Positions 8,649 through 16,963 of a stretch of 64,000 nt of DNA are shown here, in pieces. The DNA lies in assembly GCF_003387475.1 (NCBI RefSeq), contig NZ_QUNO01000005.1, forward strand, positions 310,001 to 374,000. Direction: 5' to 3'. The stretch's first letter is position 1. Every line of letters begins with the position of its first letter. The notes beneath the pieces are model-generated. The model was not told the origin of the DNA. It made no database searches and was given only the letters and a program-made list of their open reading frames with translations. The stretch comes from Kutzneria buriramensis (GTDB lineage Bacteria > Actinomycetota > Actinomycetes > Mycobacteriales > Pseudonocardiaceae). The position numbers were made by a program, and so were the translations under genes.

Positions 8649-9874
8649 CGGGCACCACCGTCCGGACGACGGCGACGACGCGTGATCTCCAGGGTGGCGG
8701 AAACCAGCAGTTCACAGCGGGTACGGGTTCGTGCGGATGGAGTCTGGTTCGTGCCGGGGGCACCAGCAGCATTCACACCAACGTTGACCTGCAGGTTCGC
8801 AGGTCCAGCATCCTCCTGGCGCGGCGGCGCTTCAAGTGGCGCTTGTTCCGCGACCGCTACAAGGGCGCCTATACCGTCCCCGGGAAGCGTGAGTTCAATC
8901 ATCGCGTTGTCCGCTTCGTGGGCGACGTGGAGCCGGAGCTTGGTGAGCTCGTACAGCCGAGCGCGCAGGTCAGGCGGCAGTCGGTCGAGGTTCATCGCCA
9001 AGTGCGGGAGAAGCTCGACGACCGAGAGGTCGTCGGCTGTGGGGGCACTTGGCGATTCGGATTCGCTCTGGTCGAGCGCGGTGATCTGGTCCAGCACCTG
9101 CTGGTGGTCGGCGATCAGTGTGTTGTAGCGCTCGCGAAGCCCTCGAGTGAACGGGTCTGTCGGATCAGCGTTCTCAGCCTGGCTGAGCAGGTTGTCCTGC
9201 CGGCGTAGCAGATCGGCCGCCTGCTTCTGCAGTCGAGAGCGCCGTTCGGCGCGTTCGGTCTGCTCGCGTACATCTGCCTGCTGGAGGCCGCCAGTGAGGA
9301 CCTGCATGCGCCGATGGCCAAACAGACACTCCTGGTAGGCCGTGTTGATCGCAGCCAGCAGCGCGTCCTCTCGAATGTAGACGGTCCCGGGATGGTCACC
9401 GAACTTGTCCAGCCGGCCACAGTTGTTGTCCTTCGGCCAGCACCGGTAATAGCTATGGCCGCGATGCCGATGCCCCAGCATGCGACGTTCGCAGCGGCAC
9501 AGCACCCGTCCCCGAAGCTCGTAGACGTGCTTGGTGTTCGGGTGACGGTTCTGCCCGCTGCCGTCGCGTGAGCCGCGCTTGGCCGTCCTGCGGGTGGTGA
9601 GCTCGTCGAACATCCACTTAGGAATCAGTGGCTCGTGGGCAGGTTCGGTCGACCAGACCCACATCTCCGGCGGGTTGTAGACACCGGTTCCCCCGCGGCT
9701 GCGGCGGGCGCGACGGTTGTAGACCTGGCAGCCGGTGTACTTCGGATTCTTCAGCACGTCGGCTACCGAGGACTTCGCCCACGCTCCCCTGGCGCGACCG
9801 TCGCCCGGTGGTTCAGGTGGCGGGTGCGCCTCGAGATCGAGGTTGAGGCGCTCTGCGATCGTGCCGAAGCCCAC
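8645..9874 (-). pseudogene. Large serine integrase lacking its catalytic domain (copy A)
   Basis: The 409-codon frame begins inside the recombinase domain (TIAERLN, then SSVADVLKNPKYTG). It continues through the zinc ribbon (CRCERRMLG, then YYRCWPKDNNCG), the coiled coil (about 200-275) and the C-terminal tail. Large serine integrases have about 150-180 residues of resolvase-like catalytic domain before this point. Here an in-frame TGA four codons upstream of the GTG closes the frame, and no catalytic-domain sequence is visible to 10120. The recombination serine is therefore absent and the gene is a 5'-truncated remnant. It ends in a 4-nt overlap with the zinc-motif gene. A second fragment lies at 24253-24729. 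Confidence 0.85.
8754..9230 (-). repeat. Direct repeat, copy A (integrase coiled-coil and tail region)
   Basis: This segment matches 24253-24729 in the same orientation, with roughly 25 differences by eye over about 477 bp. It covers the integrase coiled-coil and part of the C-terminal tail. Similarity stops abruptly at both ends. Confidence 0.88.
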
Positions 9875-10023
9875 GGCTGGCGATCATGCCCTGCCCGTCA
9901 CGCGCCCGTTGCCGCAGGTCGGACGCGTGAACCGACTTCTGGAACCCCACAGGCCGCCGTGTGCCCGGTCACCTCCCTTCGGTTCTCATGCCCCTCCCGG
10001 CCAGCACTCAACTCTCACCCAAG

Positions 10024-10047
10024 ATGATGAATCCATCATTATTGACA
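10024..10047. promoter_or_regulatory. Palindromic operator overlapping a -35-like box
   Basis: ATGATG-AATC-CATCAT (10024-10039) is followed at once by TTGACA (10042-10047). The half-site resembles those in front of the TetR genes at 13.9 and 14.85 kb. The position suits TetR repression of the DyP-catalase operon starting at 10127. Confidence 0.5.
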
Positions 10048-10126
10048 GAATCATCACCGTGGCGTTGACTGTGCCGGCAGGCCGCGCCGGCTGACCGGCA
10101 GGCACAGACGCACGAGGAGACGCGCC

Positions 10127-10735
10127 ATGGGCGAGCACGACATCCAGACCAGATTCCAGGAACTTCCGGCCGCCGTTCGCGAGAAGGTCGACACGGTGCT
10201 GACGGACGCGAAGATCGCGGTCAAGCTGAAGATCGCGGAGATCCTGGCCGACCCGGCCGAGCACGCCGAGCACGCCGTCACCACCGCCGGCCGAGTCGGC
10301 GCGAAGAGTGGTGAGGTCTCGGAGCTGACAGCCATCATGCCGCTCAAGCCCAACGGGGCGGAGCGGTTGAGGAAGTTCTTCACGCTGGTCGGCGGCAACC
10401 TCGCCGGCGCGGGTCAGGTCGGCACGCTGCACAACATGCGGTTCGTGTTCCTGGACAACGACACCAAGCTGCTGTTCGCGACCGCCTACGACGGCGAGTG
10501 GGACCCCTACATCGACGACTTCGCCACCAAGATCCCGGAGTTCATGGATTACCTCTTCGGCAACGTGGAGGGCTGGCCGGGCATCACCTCGCCCGCCGTG
10601 AAGGACTTCATCACCCAGCACCAGATCCCGGCGGAGGCCTGGTTCGTGTCCCACCCGAACATCACCGTCGCCGAGGCCAACCGGCTCAAGCGGCAGGACG
10701 CCGCAGTGCAGACCTTCGTCGACGCCCTCAACTGA
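10127..10735 (+). CDS. Conserved protein of unknown function, first gene of peroxidase operon
   Basis: This 202-residue soluble protein has no named enzyme motif that I recognise. The stretch FLDNDTKLLFATAYDGEWD followed by YIDDFATKIPEFMDYLFG is characteristic of a conserved family that I associate with peroxidase and catalase genes in actinobacteria. It lacks a signal peptide or membrane segments. It lies 13 nt before the DyP peroxidase gene and is the first gene after a TetR-type operator, so it is co-transcribed with the peroxidase and the catalase-like gene. A role in delivering substrate or handling haem or oxidised lipid for the peroxidase is possible but unproven. Confidence 0.75.
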   Translation: MGEHDIQTRFQELPAAVREKVDTVLTDAKIAVKLKIAEILADPAEHAEHAVTTAGRVGAKSGEVSELTAIMPLKPNGAERLRKFFTLVGGNLAGAGQVGTLHNMRFVFLDNDTKLLFATAYDGEWDPYIDDFATKIPEFMDYLFGNVEGWPGITSPAVKDFITQHQIPAEAWFVSHPNITVAEANRLKRQDAAVQTFVDALN

Positions 10736-10748
10736 GCGAGGACCGACG

Positions 10749-12080
10749 GTGGAACTGTTCCGACGCCGCACCCGGCGCCCGACGTTGGACCTGGACGACA
10801 TCCAGGCGACGGTGCTGCGCGCCCGGCCCGAACCCTACTTCGGCACGCACGCGATCATCGAGATCACCGACCAGGCAGCCGGCAGGCAACTGCTGCGGAG
10901 GCTGGCGCCCCTGGTGAGCTCCGCGGCCCGGTGGGACGAACCGCGATCATCCTGGATGGCACTGGCCATCAGCTACGCCGGACTGGTGGCACTCGGCGTG
11001 CCGCAGGACTCGCTGGAGTCGTTCCCGGCCAACTTCCGGGCCGGCATGGCCGCGCGCGCCGACCGGCTTCGCGACACCGGGCCGAACGCGCCGCAGCACT
11101 GGGAAGCGCCGTGGGGCAGCGGGCGGGCCCACCTGGCGGTGAGCGTCTACGCCGACAACGAAGACGACTGGCGCGGCACCATGGCCGGCTACGAGCGGCA
11201 GTTGCAGGATTTGGCCGGTGTGCGGCTGCTGTCGCATCAGGACTTCGGGGCGACCGGGTTCAACGTGTTCGGCTACCGGGACGGGTTCTCCCAGCCAGTG
11301 GTCGAGGGCAGCGGCGCCGAGCCGCTCCCCGGTGACGGGCGGCCGATCAAGGCGGGCGAGTTCGTGCTGGGCTACCCGAGCGAGACCGGCCAGCCGCTCC
11401 CCATGCCCACCCCCGATGTGTTGGGCCGCAACGGAACCTATGTCGTGTTCCGCAAATACCACTCGCACGTGGCCACGTTCAACCGCTACCTCCGGGACAA
11501 CGCCAGCACCGAGGAGGACCGGGAGCTGCTGGCGGCCAAGCTGGTCGGCCGCTGGCGCAGCGGCGCGCCCCTGGCCCTCACGCCGGAGCAGGACGACCCC
11601 GCTGTGGGCGCGGACCCGCGGCGAATCAACGATTTCGACTACACCGACGACCCCCGTGGGTTGCGTACCCCGCTGGGCTCGCACATCCGCCGGATGAATC
11701 CCCGCTCGACGAAGCTGGAGACCCTCAGCGACGTCAACATCCGCCGCATCATCCGGCGTTCCACCTCGTTCGGCGAACCTGTCGTCCCGACCGTGCTCAC
11801 CGCCGACGGCGCCGATCGCGGCCTGGACTTCATCGCCCTGGGCGCACGAGCGATCGACAACGTCGAGTTCCTCCAGAGCGAATGGGTCAACTCCGGCAAC
11901 TTCGTCGGGCTGGGCAAGGAGAAGGATCCCATGATCTCGTTGCAGGACAAGGGCGCGTACTTCACCGTGCCCGGCAGTCCCCCACGCCGGGTGCACGGCA
12001 TCCAGAGCTTCAACACGCTACGCGGCGGCGAGTACCTGTTCATGCCCAGCCTATCCGCCATCCACTGGCTGGCCGGCTGA
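10749..12080 (+). CDS. DyP-type haem peroxidase
   Basis: This 443-residue protein carries the two DyP signatures: GYRDGFSQP with catalytic Asp178, and GSHIRRMNPR with His312 as the proximal haem ligand. DyP peroxidases use hydrogen peroxide to oxidise dyes, phenols and other aromatics. No signal peptide is visible, and the GTG start at 10749 follows the upstream stop by 13 nt, so a cytosolic enzyme is likely. It has no neighbouring encapsulin gene. The catalase-like gene follows by 26 nt, which suggests a unit for peroxide-driven oxidation or peroxide defence. Confidence 0.9.
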   Translation: MELFRRRTRRPTLDLDDIQATVLRARPEPYFGTHAIIEITDQAAGRQLLRRLAPLVSSAARWDEPRSSWMALAISYAGLVALGVPQDSLESFPANFRAGMAARADRLRDTGPNAPQHWEAPWGSGRAHLAVSVYADNEDDWRGTMAGYERQLQDLAGVRLLSHQDFGATGFNVFGYRDGFSQPVVEGSGAEPLPGDGRPIKAGEFVLGYPSETGQPLPMPTPDVLGRNGTYVVFRKYHSHVATFNRYLRDNASTEEDRELLAAKLVGRWRSGAPLALTPEQDDPAVGADPRRINDFDYTDDPRGLRTPLGSHIRRMNPRSTKLETLSDVNIRRIIRRSTSFGEPVVPTVLTADGADRGLDFIALGARAIDNVEFLQSEWVNSGNFVGLGKEKDPMISLQDKGAYFTVPGSPPRRVHGIQSFNTLRGGEYLFMPSLSAIHWLAG

Positions 12081-12106
12081 CACCGCGCCTGTTCTTCGGA
12101 GTCCTC

Positions 12107-13204
12107 ATGACCACCATAACCAGCTACGTCCGTTACCGTCCGGACCTGGAGCAGCCCTTCCCGAACGAGGAAGAACTGGTCCAGCAGGTCGTCACGGCGA
12201 TGCTGCACGCCAACCAACAGGTCGCGGCCAAGCACCGGCACGGGCTCCGCGACGCACACGCCAAAAGCCACGGCGTGTTGGCCGGCGAACTGCGTGTCAA
12301 GCCGAGCCTGCCCAAGCACCTCGCCCAAGGCCTGTTCGCCGCCGAACACACCTATCCGGTGATCGTGCGGTTTTCCACCGCCCCAGGTGACCTGCGTTCC
12401 GACCAGGTTCCCGTGCAGCGTGGCATGGCGATCAAGGTGATCGGCGCAACCGGGCCGCGGGCCGTCGACGACGGGTTCACCACCCAGGATTTTCTGCTCG
12501 TCAACCACGCCACACTGCCATTCGGGACGATCGGCGAGTACGCCAAACTCCAGAGGCTGCTGGAATCGCAGCCGCGGCAGAGCGACCAACAACTCCAGGT
12601 CGCCGGCCTGGGCGCCCGTCTCGCCGCCCGGACCCTGAGCCACCTCGGCCGGCCGTCGCCACCGCAGATCGAGACCCTTGCCGCCGCCAACAACCACATC
12701 CTCGGCGAGACGTTCCACTCCATGGCGGCCCTGCGCTATGGCGACCATGTCGCCAAGCTCTCGGCCGCGCCCCGCTCGACGAACGTGCGCGCACTGACCG
12801 GACGGCCGGTCGACAAGAAAGCCGGCGAGTCCGCGTTGCGTGACCTCGTCGTGGACTTCTTCGCGCACAACAGCGCCGAGTACGAACTGCGGGCGCAGCT
12901 GTGCACCGACATCGACCGGATGCCCGTGGAGGACGCCTCGGTGCTGTGGCAGGAAGAACTCTCACCCCACCAGGTGGTGGCGACCCTGCACCTGCCCGCG
13001 CAGGACGCCTACAGCGACGCCCGCCGCCGCTACGCCGACGACGTGCTCTCCTACAACCCGTGGCACGCCCTGGAAGCGCACCGTCCACTTGGCTCGATCA
13101 TGCGATCCCGCCGCTCCGCCTATCCGCGGTCGAGCGAGTTCCGTCACACCTTCAACGGGATCGAGCAGCACGAGCCGGCGAGCATCGACGAGCTGCCGGC
13201 GTGA
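12107..13204 (+). CDS. Catalase-family haem protein
   Basis: The 365-residue protein is a short member of the catalase superfamily. It has the N-terminal KSHGVLAGEL and VIVRFSTAPGD segments (counterpart of the catalase RFS region), the FLLVNHATLPFG region, and a C-terminal SYNPWHALEAHRPLG segment. It is shorter than mono-functional catalases (about 480-500 residues) and resembles the small catalase-related (SrpA/allene-oxide-synthase-like) group, which may decompose peroxide or rearrange lipid hydroperoxides. I chose the ATG at 12107, with GGAG 8 nt upstream. It ends 5 nt from the convergent tetR gene. Confidence 0.8.
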   Translation: MTTITSYVRYRPDLEQPFPNEEELVQQVVTAMLHANQQVAAKHRHGLRDAHAKSHGVLAGELRVKPSLPKHLAQGLFAAEHTYPVIVRFSTAPGDLRSDQVPVQRGMAIKVIGATGPRAVDDGFTTQDFLLVNHATLPFGTIGEYAKLQRLLESQPRQSDQQLQVAGLGARLAARTLSHLGRPSPPQIETLAAANNHILGETFHSMAALRYGDHVAKLSAAPRSTNVRALTGRPVDKKAGESALRDLVVDFFAHNSAEYELRAQLCTDIDRMPVEDASVLWQEELSPHQVVATLHLPAQDAYSDARRRYADDVLSYNPWHALEAHRPLGSIMRSRRSAYPRSSEFRHTFNGIEQHEPASIDELPA

Positions 13205-13209
13205 GCCGG

Positions 13210-13887
13210 TCACACTTCGTCGACAGCGGAGACGTCGGGCAACGGGGCGGTGGCCACCCGGTGGGCTTCGTCGAGGGGCACGCCGAGCATGCGCAGCAGC
13301 TGTTCGGCAGCCTCGTCGCAGGTCGCGTCGGTCACCTTGTCCGGGCTGACCAGCGACATGTGCAGCACGGCCAGCAGCGCGCCGGCCGTGACCGCCAGCG
13401 CCAACCGGGAATCACCGACGGTGAACAGGCCCGCTGCGGCGCCGGCTTCGATGTCGCGCAGCGCGCGTGGGGCGAGGCCCTCGTCGGCGTCGATGTAGGC
13501 CATGCCGTGCCGCACCAACACCTGCGCGGTCTGCGGGCGCGCCACCGCCAGCCGCGCAGTCAGCCGGACCGACCGCGCGAACGTCACCGCCGGATCGTCG
13601 GCGTCGATGGAGAGCGTGTCGAGCAGCTGGCCGAGCTGTTCGAGCACCTGCCTCACGGCCGCCTCGAACAGCTCCGTCTTGCTGGTGAAGTGGTTGTAGA
13701 ACGAGCCGAAACCAACATCGGCCGCATCGGTGATGTCCTGGATGCTCGCCGTGGACGCGGTGTCACCGGCCAGCAGAACGCGCGCGGCATCGATCAGCTT
13801 CTGCCGAGTCTGCGCCTTGCGCCGCGCCACCCGGGAGACCGGTTCGGCACGTTCGGATGAGGTCGCCACACTCTCAAGGTACTGCAT
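13210..13887 (-). CDS. TetR-family repressor 1
   Basis: This protein of about 225 residues has an N-terminal TetR helix-turn-helix (ITDAADVGFGSFYNHF) and a helical ligand-binding domain. It is clearly paralogous to the TetR at 14095-14805: both start with RVARRKA, share GSFYNHF, and align to the end. It is convergent with the catalase gene. An imperfect TGATGAATCAATCA site just upstream of its start suggests autoregulation. It probably controls the peroxidase operon, whose promoter carries a related palindrome. An adjacent GTG at 13890 is an alternative start. Confidence 0.85.
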   Translation of the reverse strand: MQYLESVATSSERAEPVSRVARRKAQTRQKLIDAARVLLAGDTASTASIQDITDAADVGFGSFYNHFTSKTELFEAAVRQVLEQLGQLLDTLSIDADDPAVTFARSVRLTARLAVARPQTAQVLVRHGMAYIDADEGLAPRALRDIEAGAAAGLFTVGDSRLALAVTAGALLAVLHMSLVSPDKVTDATCDEAAEQLLRMLGVPLDEAHRVATAPLPDVSAVDEV

Positions 13888-13895
13888 CACAAACC

Positions 13896-13909
13896 TGATG
13901 AATCAATCA
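13896..13909. promoter_or_regulatory. Imperfect TetR-type operator
   Basis: TGATGAATCAATCA lies 9-22 bp upstream of the tetR1 start and is a degenerate version of the TGATGAATTCATCA palindrome at 14845. It is a likely autoregulatory site of the paralogous TetR pair. Confidence 0.35.
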
Positions 13910-14094
13910 CACCTCGTTCCGGTCGGTCTGACGGTTTCGGTGGCCCCAAGCCCGCCGAGACCGTCCAGGTTCAGGCCGTGCGAACTCCGCCGGTGAATCA
14001 CCCGGACCGAGAAGCGGCCATCAGCAGGTCGCTCGCCGCGACCTGCGCCACCTCGAATCGTCCGCCAGCTGACCACCGGCGAGCCCGCACGTTC

Positions 14095-14805
14095 TCAGCC
14101 GGATTCAGACGATGGTGGCCTCAGCCGTCCTCGACCCGCCCACGGGGCACGGTCCGGGCCCGGATCGGCGAGGTCGACTTCCGGTAGCGAACGGCGGCTG
14201 ATCAGCCGGGCCTCCTCGGCGGCGAGGCCGAACATGCGCAGCAGATCCTCTGTCACCTGGTCGGCGGCAGCAGCATCGTCCCGATCCGGACGATCGTGCA
14301 GAAACCGGCCCAGGCACAGTGCGGCGCCCGAGACGACGATCAACGCCAACTCGGCGTCGGGCGCCCGGAAGCGGCCGGCGCGGACCGCGGCATCGATATC
14401 GCGGCGGGCCCGCGGAGTGAGTGCCGAGTCCGCCCCCGCCTGCGGTACACCGGCGGACAGCAGCACCTTGCTCAGTGCCGGATTGTGCCGGTGCAGGCGT
14501 CCGGTCAACCGGAAGCTCAGCGCGAAAACCTCGGCCGGATCGTCCAAGCCACTGCCCACCTGATCGAGCAGCGCGCCATGTCGGTCGAGCGCGTCGGCCA
14601 CGGCCGCGGCGTACAGCTCCTCCCGGGTGCCGAAATGGTTGTAGAACGAGCCCATCCCCACATCGGCCGCCTGGGTGAGCTCCAGGATCGGCACATTGGA
14701 CCGTCCGGCGGCGATCAGCGCCTGAGCCGCCCGCACCAGCGCCGCGCGAGTGCGTGCCTTCCGCCGCGCCACCCGATTCAACGCGTTTCCCAACGGCTCG
14801 GCCAT
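14095..14805 (-). CDS. TetR-family repressor 2
   Basis: The 236-residue protein has a TetR helix-turn-helix (LTQAADVGMGSFYNHF) and a C-terminal ligand domain. It is the paralogue of TetR 1. The open frame extends to 14883, but that would place the start inside the operator, so I chose the ATG at 14805, which begins MAEPLGNALNRVARRK. It is divergent from the aromatic-degradation operon, with a 38-bp palindromic operator between them. It therefore most likely represses that operon and itself until an aromatic ligand binds. Confidence 0.85.
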   Translation of the reverse strand: MAEPLGNALNRVARRKARTRAALVRAAQALIAAGRSNVPILELTQAADVGMGSFYNHFGTREELYAAAVADALDRHGALLDQVGSGLDDPAEVFALSFRLTGRLHRHNPALSKVLLSAGVPQAGADSALTPRARRDIDAAVRAGRFRAPDAELALIVVSGAALCLGRFLHDRPDRDDAAAADQVTEDLLRMFGLAAEEARLISRRSLPEVDLADPGPDRAPWAGRGRLRPPSSESG

Positions 14806-14841
14806 GACCCGCTCATCACCTCCGGCCCACCACCACTTGAC

Positions 14842-14879
14842 TTCTGATGAATTCATCATAGATGATGAGTTCATCAGAA
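14842..14879. promoter_or_regulatory. 38-bp composite palindromic operator
   Basis: TTCTGATGA (14842-14850) is mirrored by TCATCAGAA (14871-14879), and the interior contains a perfect TGATGAATTCATCA (14845-14858) plus TGATGAGTTCATCA (14863-14876). The two tandem sites lie between tetR2 and the dioxygenase operon, close upstream of the dioxygenase ribosome-binding site. This is the expected layout for a TetR dimer pair repressing both directions. Confidence 0.75.
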
Positions 14880-14897
14880 ACAACGAGGGAGGGACCC

Positions 14898-16031
14898 GTG
14901 ATCGACCGTCACGACCCGCACACCGGACTGCACAGCGAGCAGGGCGCGCTGCGCGGCGAGCACCCCGGCCGCGCCCCCGACCCGATCATCAAGGTGCACG
15001 ACCTGGCCTGGCTGGAATTCCAGAAGCCCGACCTGGAACGGGCCGAGATCTTCGCCCACGCCTTCGGCTTCACCACCGTCCTGCGCACCCATGACCAACT
15101 CCAGCTGCGCGGCACCGACCCGGGCTCACCCTGCGTGCTCATCCACCGCGGTCCGCGCTCCCGGTTCGTCGGCCCGGCGTTCCGGGCCGCCGACTCCCAG
15201 GACGTGATGCGCCTGGCGGACGCGACCCGGCGACCGGTCACCCGACTGCCCGTGGTCCTCGGCGGCACCACCGTGGACCTCATCGACCCCAGCGGATGCC
15301 AGGTGCGGGTGGTCTCCGACACCGACGAACTGCCCGCGCTGCCCGGACAACACCCACTGACGCTCAATCTCGGGCACGACGCACCCCGCATCAACACCAC
15401 CCAGCGGCCGCCCCGCCAGCCAGTGTCCATCCAGCGTCTCGGCCACGTCGTGCTGCAAACCACCAAGTACCTCGAGACCCTGAACTGGTACCTGGGCCAC
15501 CTGGGGCTGATCGTCAGCGATTTCCTCTACTACGCCGACCAGCGCGCACGCGGGCCGGTCATGAGCTTCATCCGCTGCGACCGCGGCGCCACCCCGACCG
15601 ACCACCACACCCTGGCCCTGACGCTGGGTCCGAGCAACCGTTACGTGCACTCCGCCTACCAGGTCGCCGACCTCGACTCGCTGGCCGCCGGCGGCGAGTA
15701 CCTGCGCGACCACGGCTACCACCGCTCCTGGGGCATCGGCCGGCACATCCAGGGCAGCCAGATCTTCGACTACTGGCGCGATCCCGACGACTTCCTGGTC
15801 GAGCACTTCACCGACGGCGACCTGTTCGACAACACCCTCGAACCCGGCTGGGCGCCGATGACCGCCTCCGGTCTGGCCCAGTGGGGACCACCGGCCACAA
15901 AGGACTTCCTGGGCGTCAAACCCGGCCGGGAATCCGCCCGCGAACTTCGCGAACTGCTCACCGCGCTGCGCGCGGACAACGAATTCGACCTGGACCGCCT
16001 GCGCGGCCTGATGAAAGTAGCCACGTCATGA
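14898..16031 (+). CDS. Extradiol (type I, VOC-fold) ring-cleaving dioxygenase
   Basis: This 377-residue protein is built from two VOC half-domains. The second carries the metal triad expected of extradiol dioxygenases: His in RLGHVVLQT, His in TDHHTLAL and Glu in VEHFTDGD. It probably uses Fe(II) and O2 to cleave a catecholic ring next to the hydroxyls. The GTG at 14898 follows a strong GAGGGAGGG site. Its stop overlaps the start of the hydrolase gene in ATGA, so it is translationally coupled to the next step of a meta-cleavage pathway. The exact substrate is unknown. Confidence 0.85.
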   Translation: MIDRHDPHTGLHSEQGALRGEHPGRAPDPIIKVHDLAWLEFQKPDLERAEIFAHAFGFTTVLRTHDQLQLRGTDPGSPCVLIHRGPRSRFVGPAFRAADSQDVMRLADATRRPVTRLPVVLGGTTVDLIDPSGCQVRVVSDTDELPALPGQHPLTLNLGHDAPRINTTQRPPRQPVSIQRLGHVVLQTTKYLETLNWYLGHLGLIVSDFLYYADQRARGPVMSFIRCDRGATPTDHHTLALTLGPSNRYVHSAYQVADLDSLAAGGEYLRDHGYHRSWGIGRHIQGSQIFDYWRDPDDFLVEHFTDGDLFDNTLEPGWAPMTASGLAQWGPPATKDFLGVKPGRESARELRELLTALRADNEFDLDRLRGLMKVATS

Positions 16032-16963
16032 CCACCTCCGTGCTGCGCACCGCCGACGCCTGGTGGGTGCACACACCCGCCGGCGCGTTCCGCATCGACA
16101 CCGCGGCCACCACGACCGCGGCACTGCTGGCCGATCGGCCGGCTGTCGACGCCGCCACCGCCGGGGACCCCGTGCCGGTCGACGATCTCGCCCTGGTCTC
16201 CCCGGTCACCACGCCGTGCCGGGTGGTCGCCCAGATGACCAACTTCGTCTCCCACGTCACCGACACCAACGGCGACCCCACCACCGTGCCGCTGACGTTC
16301 TTCCGCAAGTCCTCCGGCTCGATCAGCGGGCCGACCGACGACATCGTCAAACCGGCGCACGTGCGGCTGCTCGACTACGAGGTCGAGATCGGTCTGGTGA
16401 TCGGCAGGGAGATCCCGACCGGCACCACGATCACGGAAGACAACCTGGCCGAGCACATCGCGGGTCTTGTCGTCACCGACGACGTCTCCGCCCGCGACAT
16501 CCAGCTGCCACAGACCCAGTTCTACGAAGCCAAGTCGTACCCGAGCTTCACCCCGACCGGCCCGGCGCTGGTCCTGCTGGACGCCGACGAGCTCAAGCGC
16601 TTCACCGACCTGCGGCTGACGCTTCGGGTCAACGGCGAACCCCGGCAGAACATGACCGCCGCCGACATGATCTACCAGCCGCTCCAGGCCCTGCAGGCCC
16701 TGTCCCGGTTCCAGCGTCTCGATCCCGGCGACCTGGTGCTCACCGGAACTCCCGTCGGCACCGCGTTGAGCGCACCGCCGAAGCCCGTCGAGATCATCGC
16801 GTCACTGCTGCCGCCCGCGGTCAAGTGGAAGCTGTTCTTCTCGGGCCAGGCCAAGAATCCGAAGTACCTGCGCGACGGGGACATCGTCGAGGCACGGGTG
16901 GCCACCGACGACGGCGCCATCGACCTGGGCGCCCAGCGCACCGTCGTGCGGGAGGACCGGTGA
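16028..16963 (+). CDS. Fumarylacetoacetate hydrolase-family enzyme
   Basis: This 311-residue protein is of the FAH fold. LLDYEVEIGLVIG supplies the paired glutamates of the metal site, followed by VTDDVSARDIQ and a C-terminal DLVLTGTPVGT. These enzymes hydrolyse, hydrate or isomerise ring-cleavage products. The position right after an extradiol dioxygenase (4-nt overlap) and before a flavin hydroxylase (GTGA overlap) supports cleavage or isomerisation of the meta-cleavage product. The precise reaction cannot be told from sequence. Confidence 0.85.
   Translation: MTTSVLRTADAWWVHTPAGAFRIDTAATTTAALLADRPAVDAATAGDPVPVDDLALVSPVTTPCRVVAQMTNFVSHVTDTNGDPTTVPLTFFRKSSGSISGPTDDIVKPAHVRLLDYEVEIGLVIGREIPTGTTITEDNLAEHIAGLVVTDDVSARDIQLPQTQFYEAKSYPSFTPTGPALVLLDADELKRFTDLRLTLRVNGEPRQNMTAADMIYQPLQALQALSRFQRLDPGDLVLTGTPVGTALSAPPKPVEIIASLLPPAVKWKLFFSGQAKNPKYLRDGDIVEARVATDDGAIDLGAQRTVVREDR

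Noticed and set aside
10749-12080. Encapsulin cargo role for the DyP peroxidase
   Set aside because: There is no encapsulin shell gene nearby and no obvious C-terminal targeting tail was recognised.
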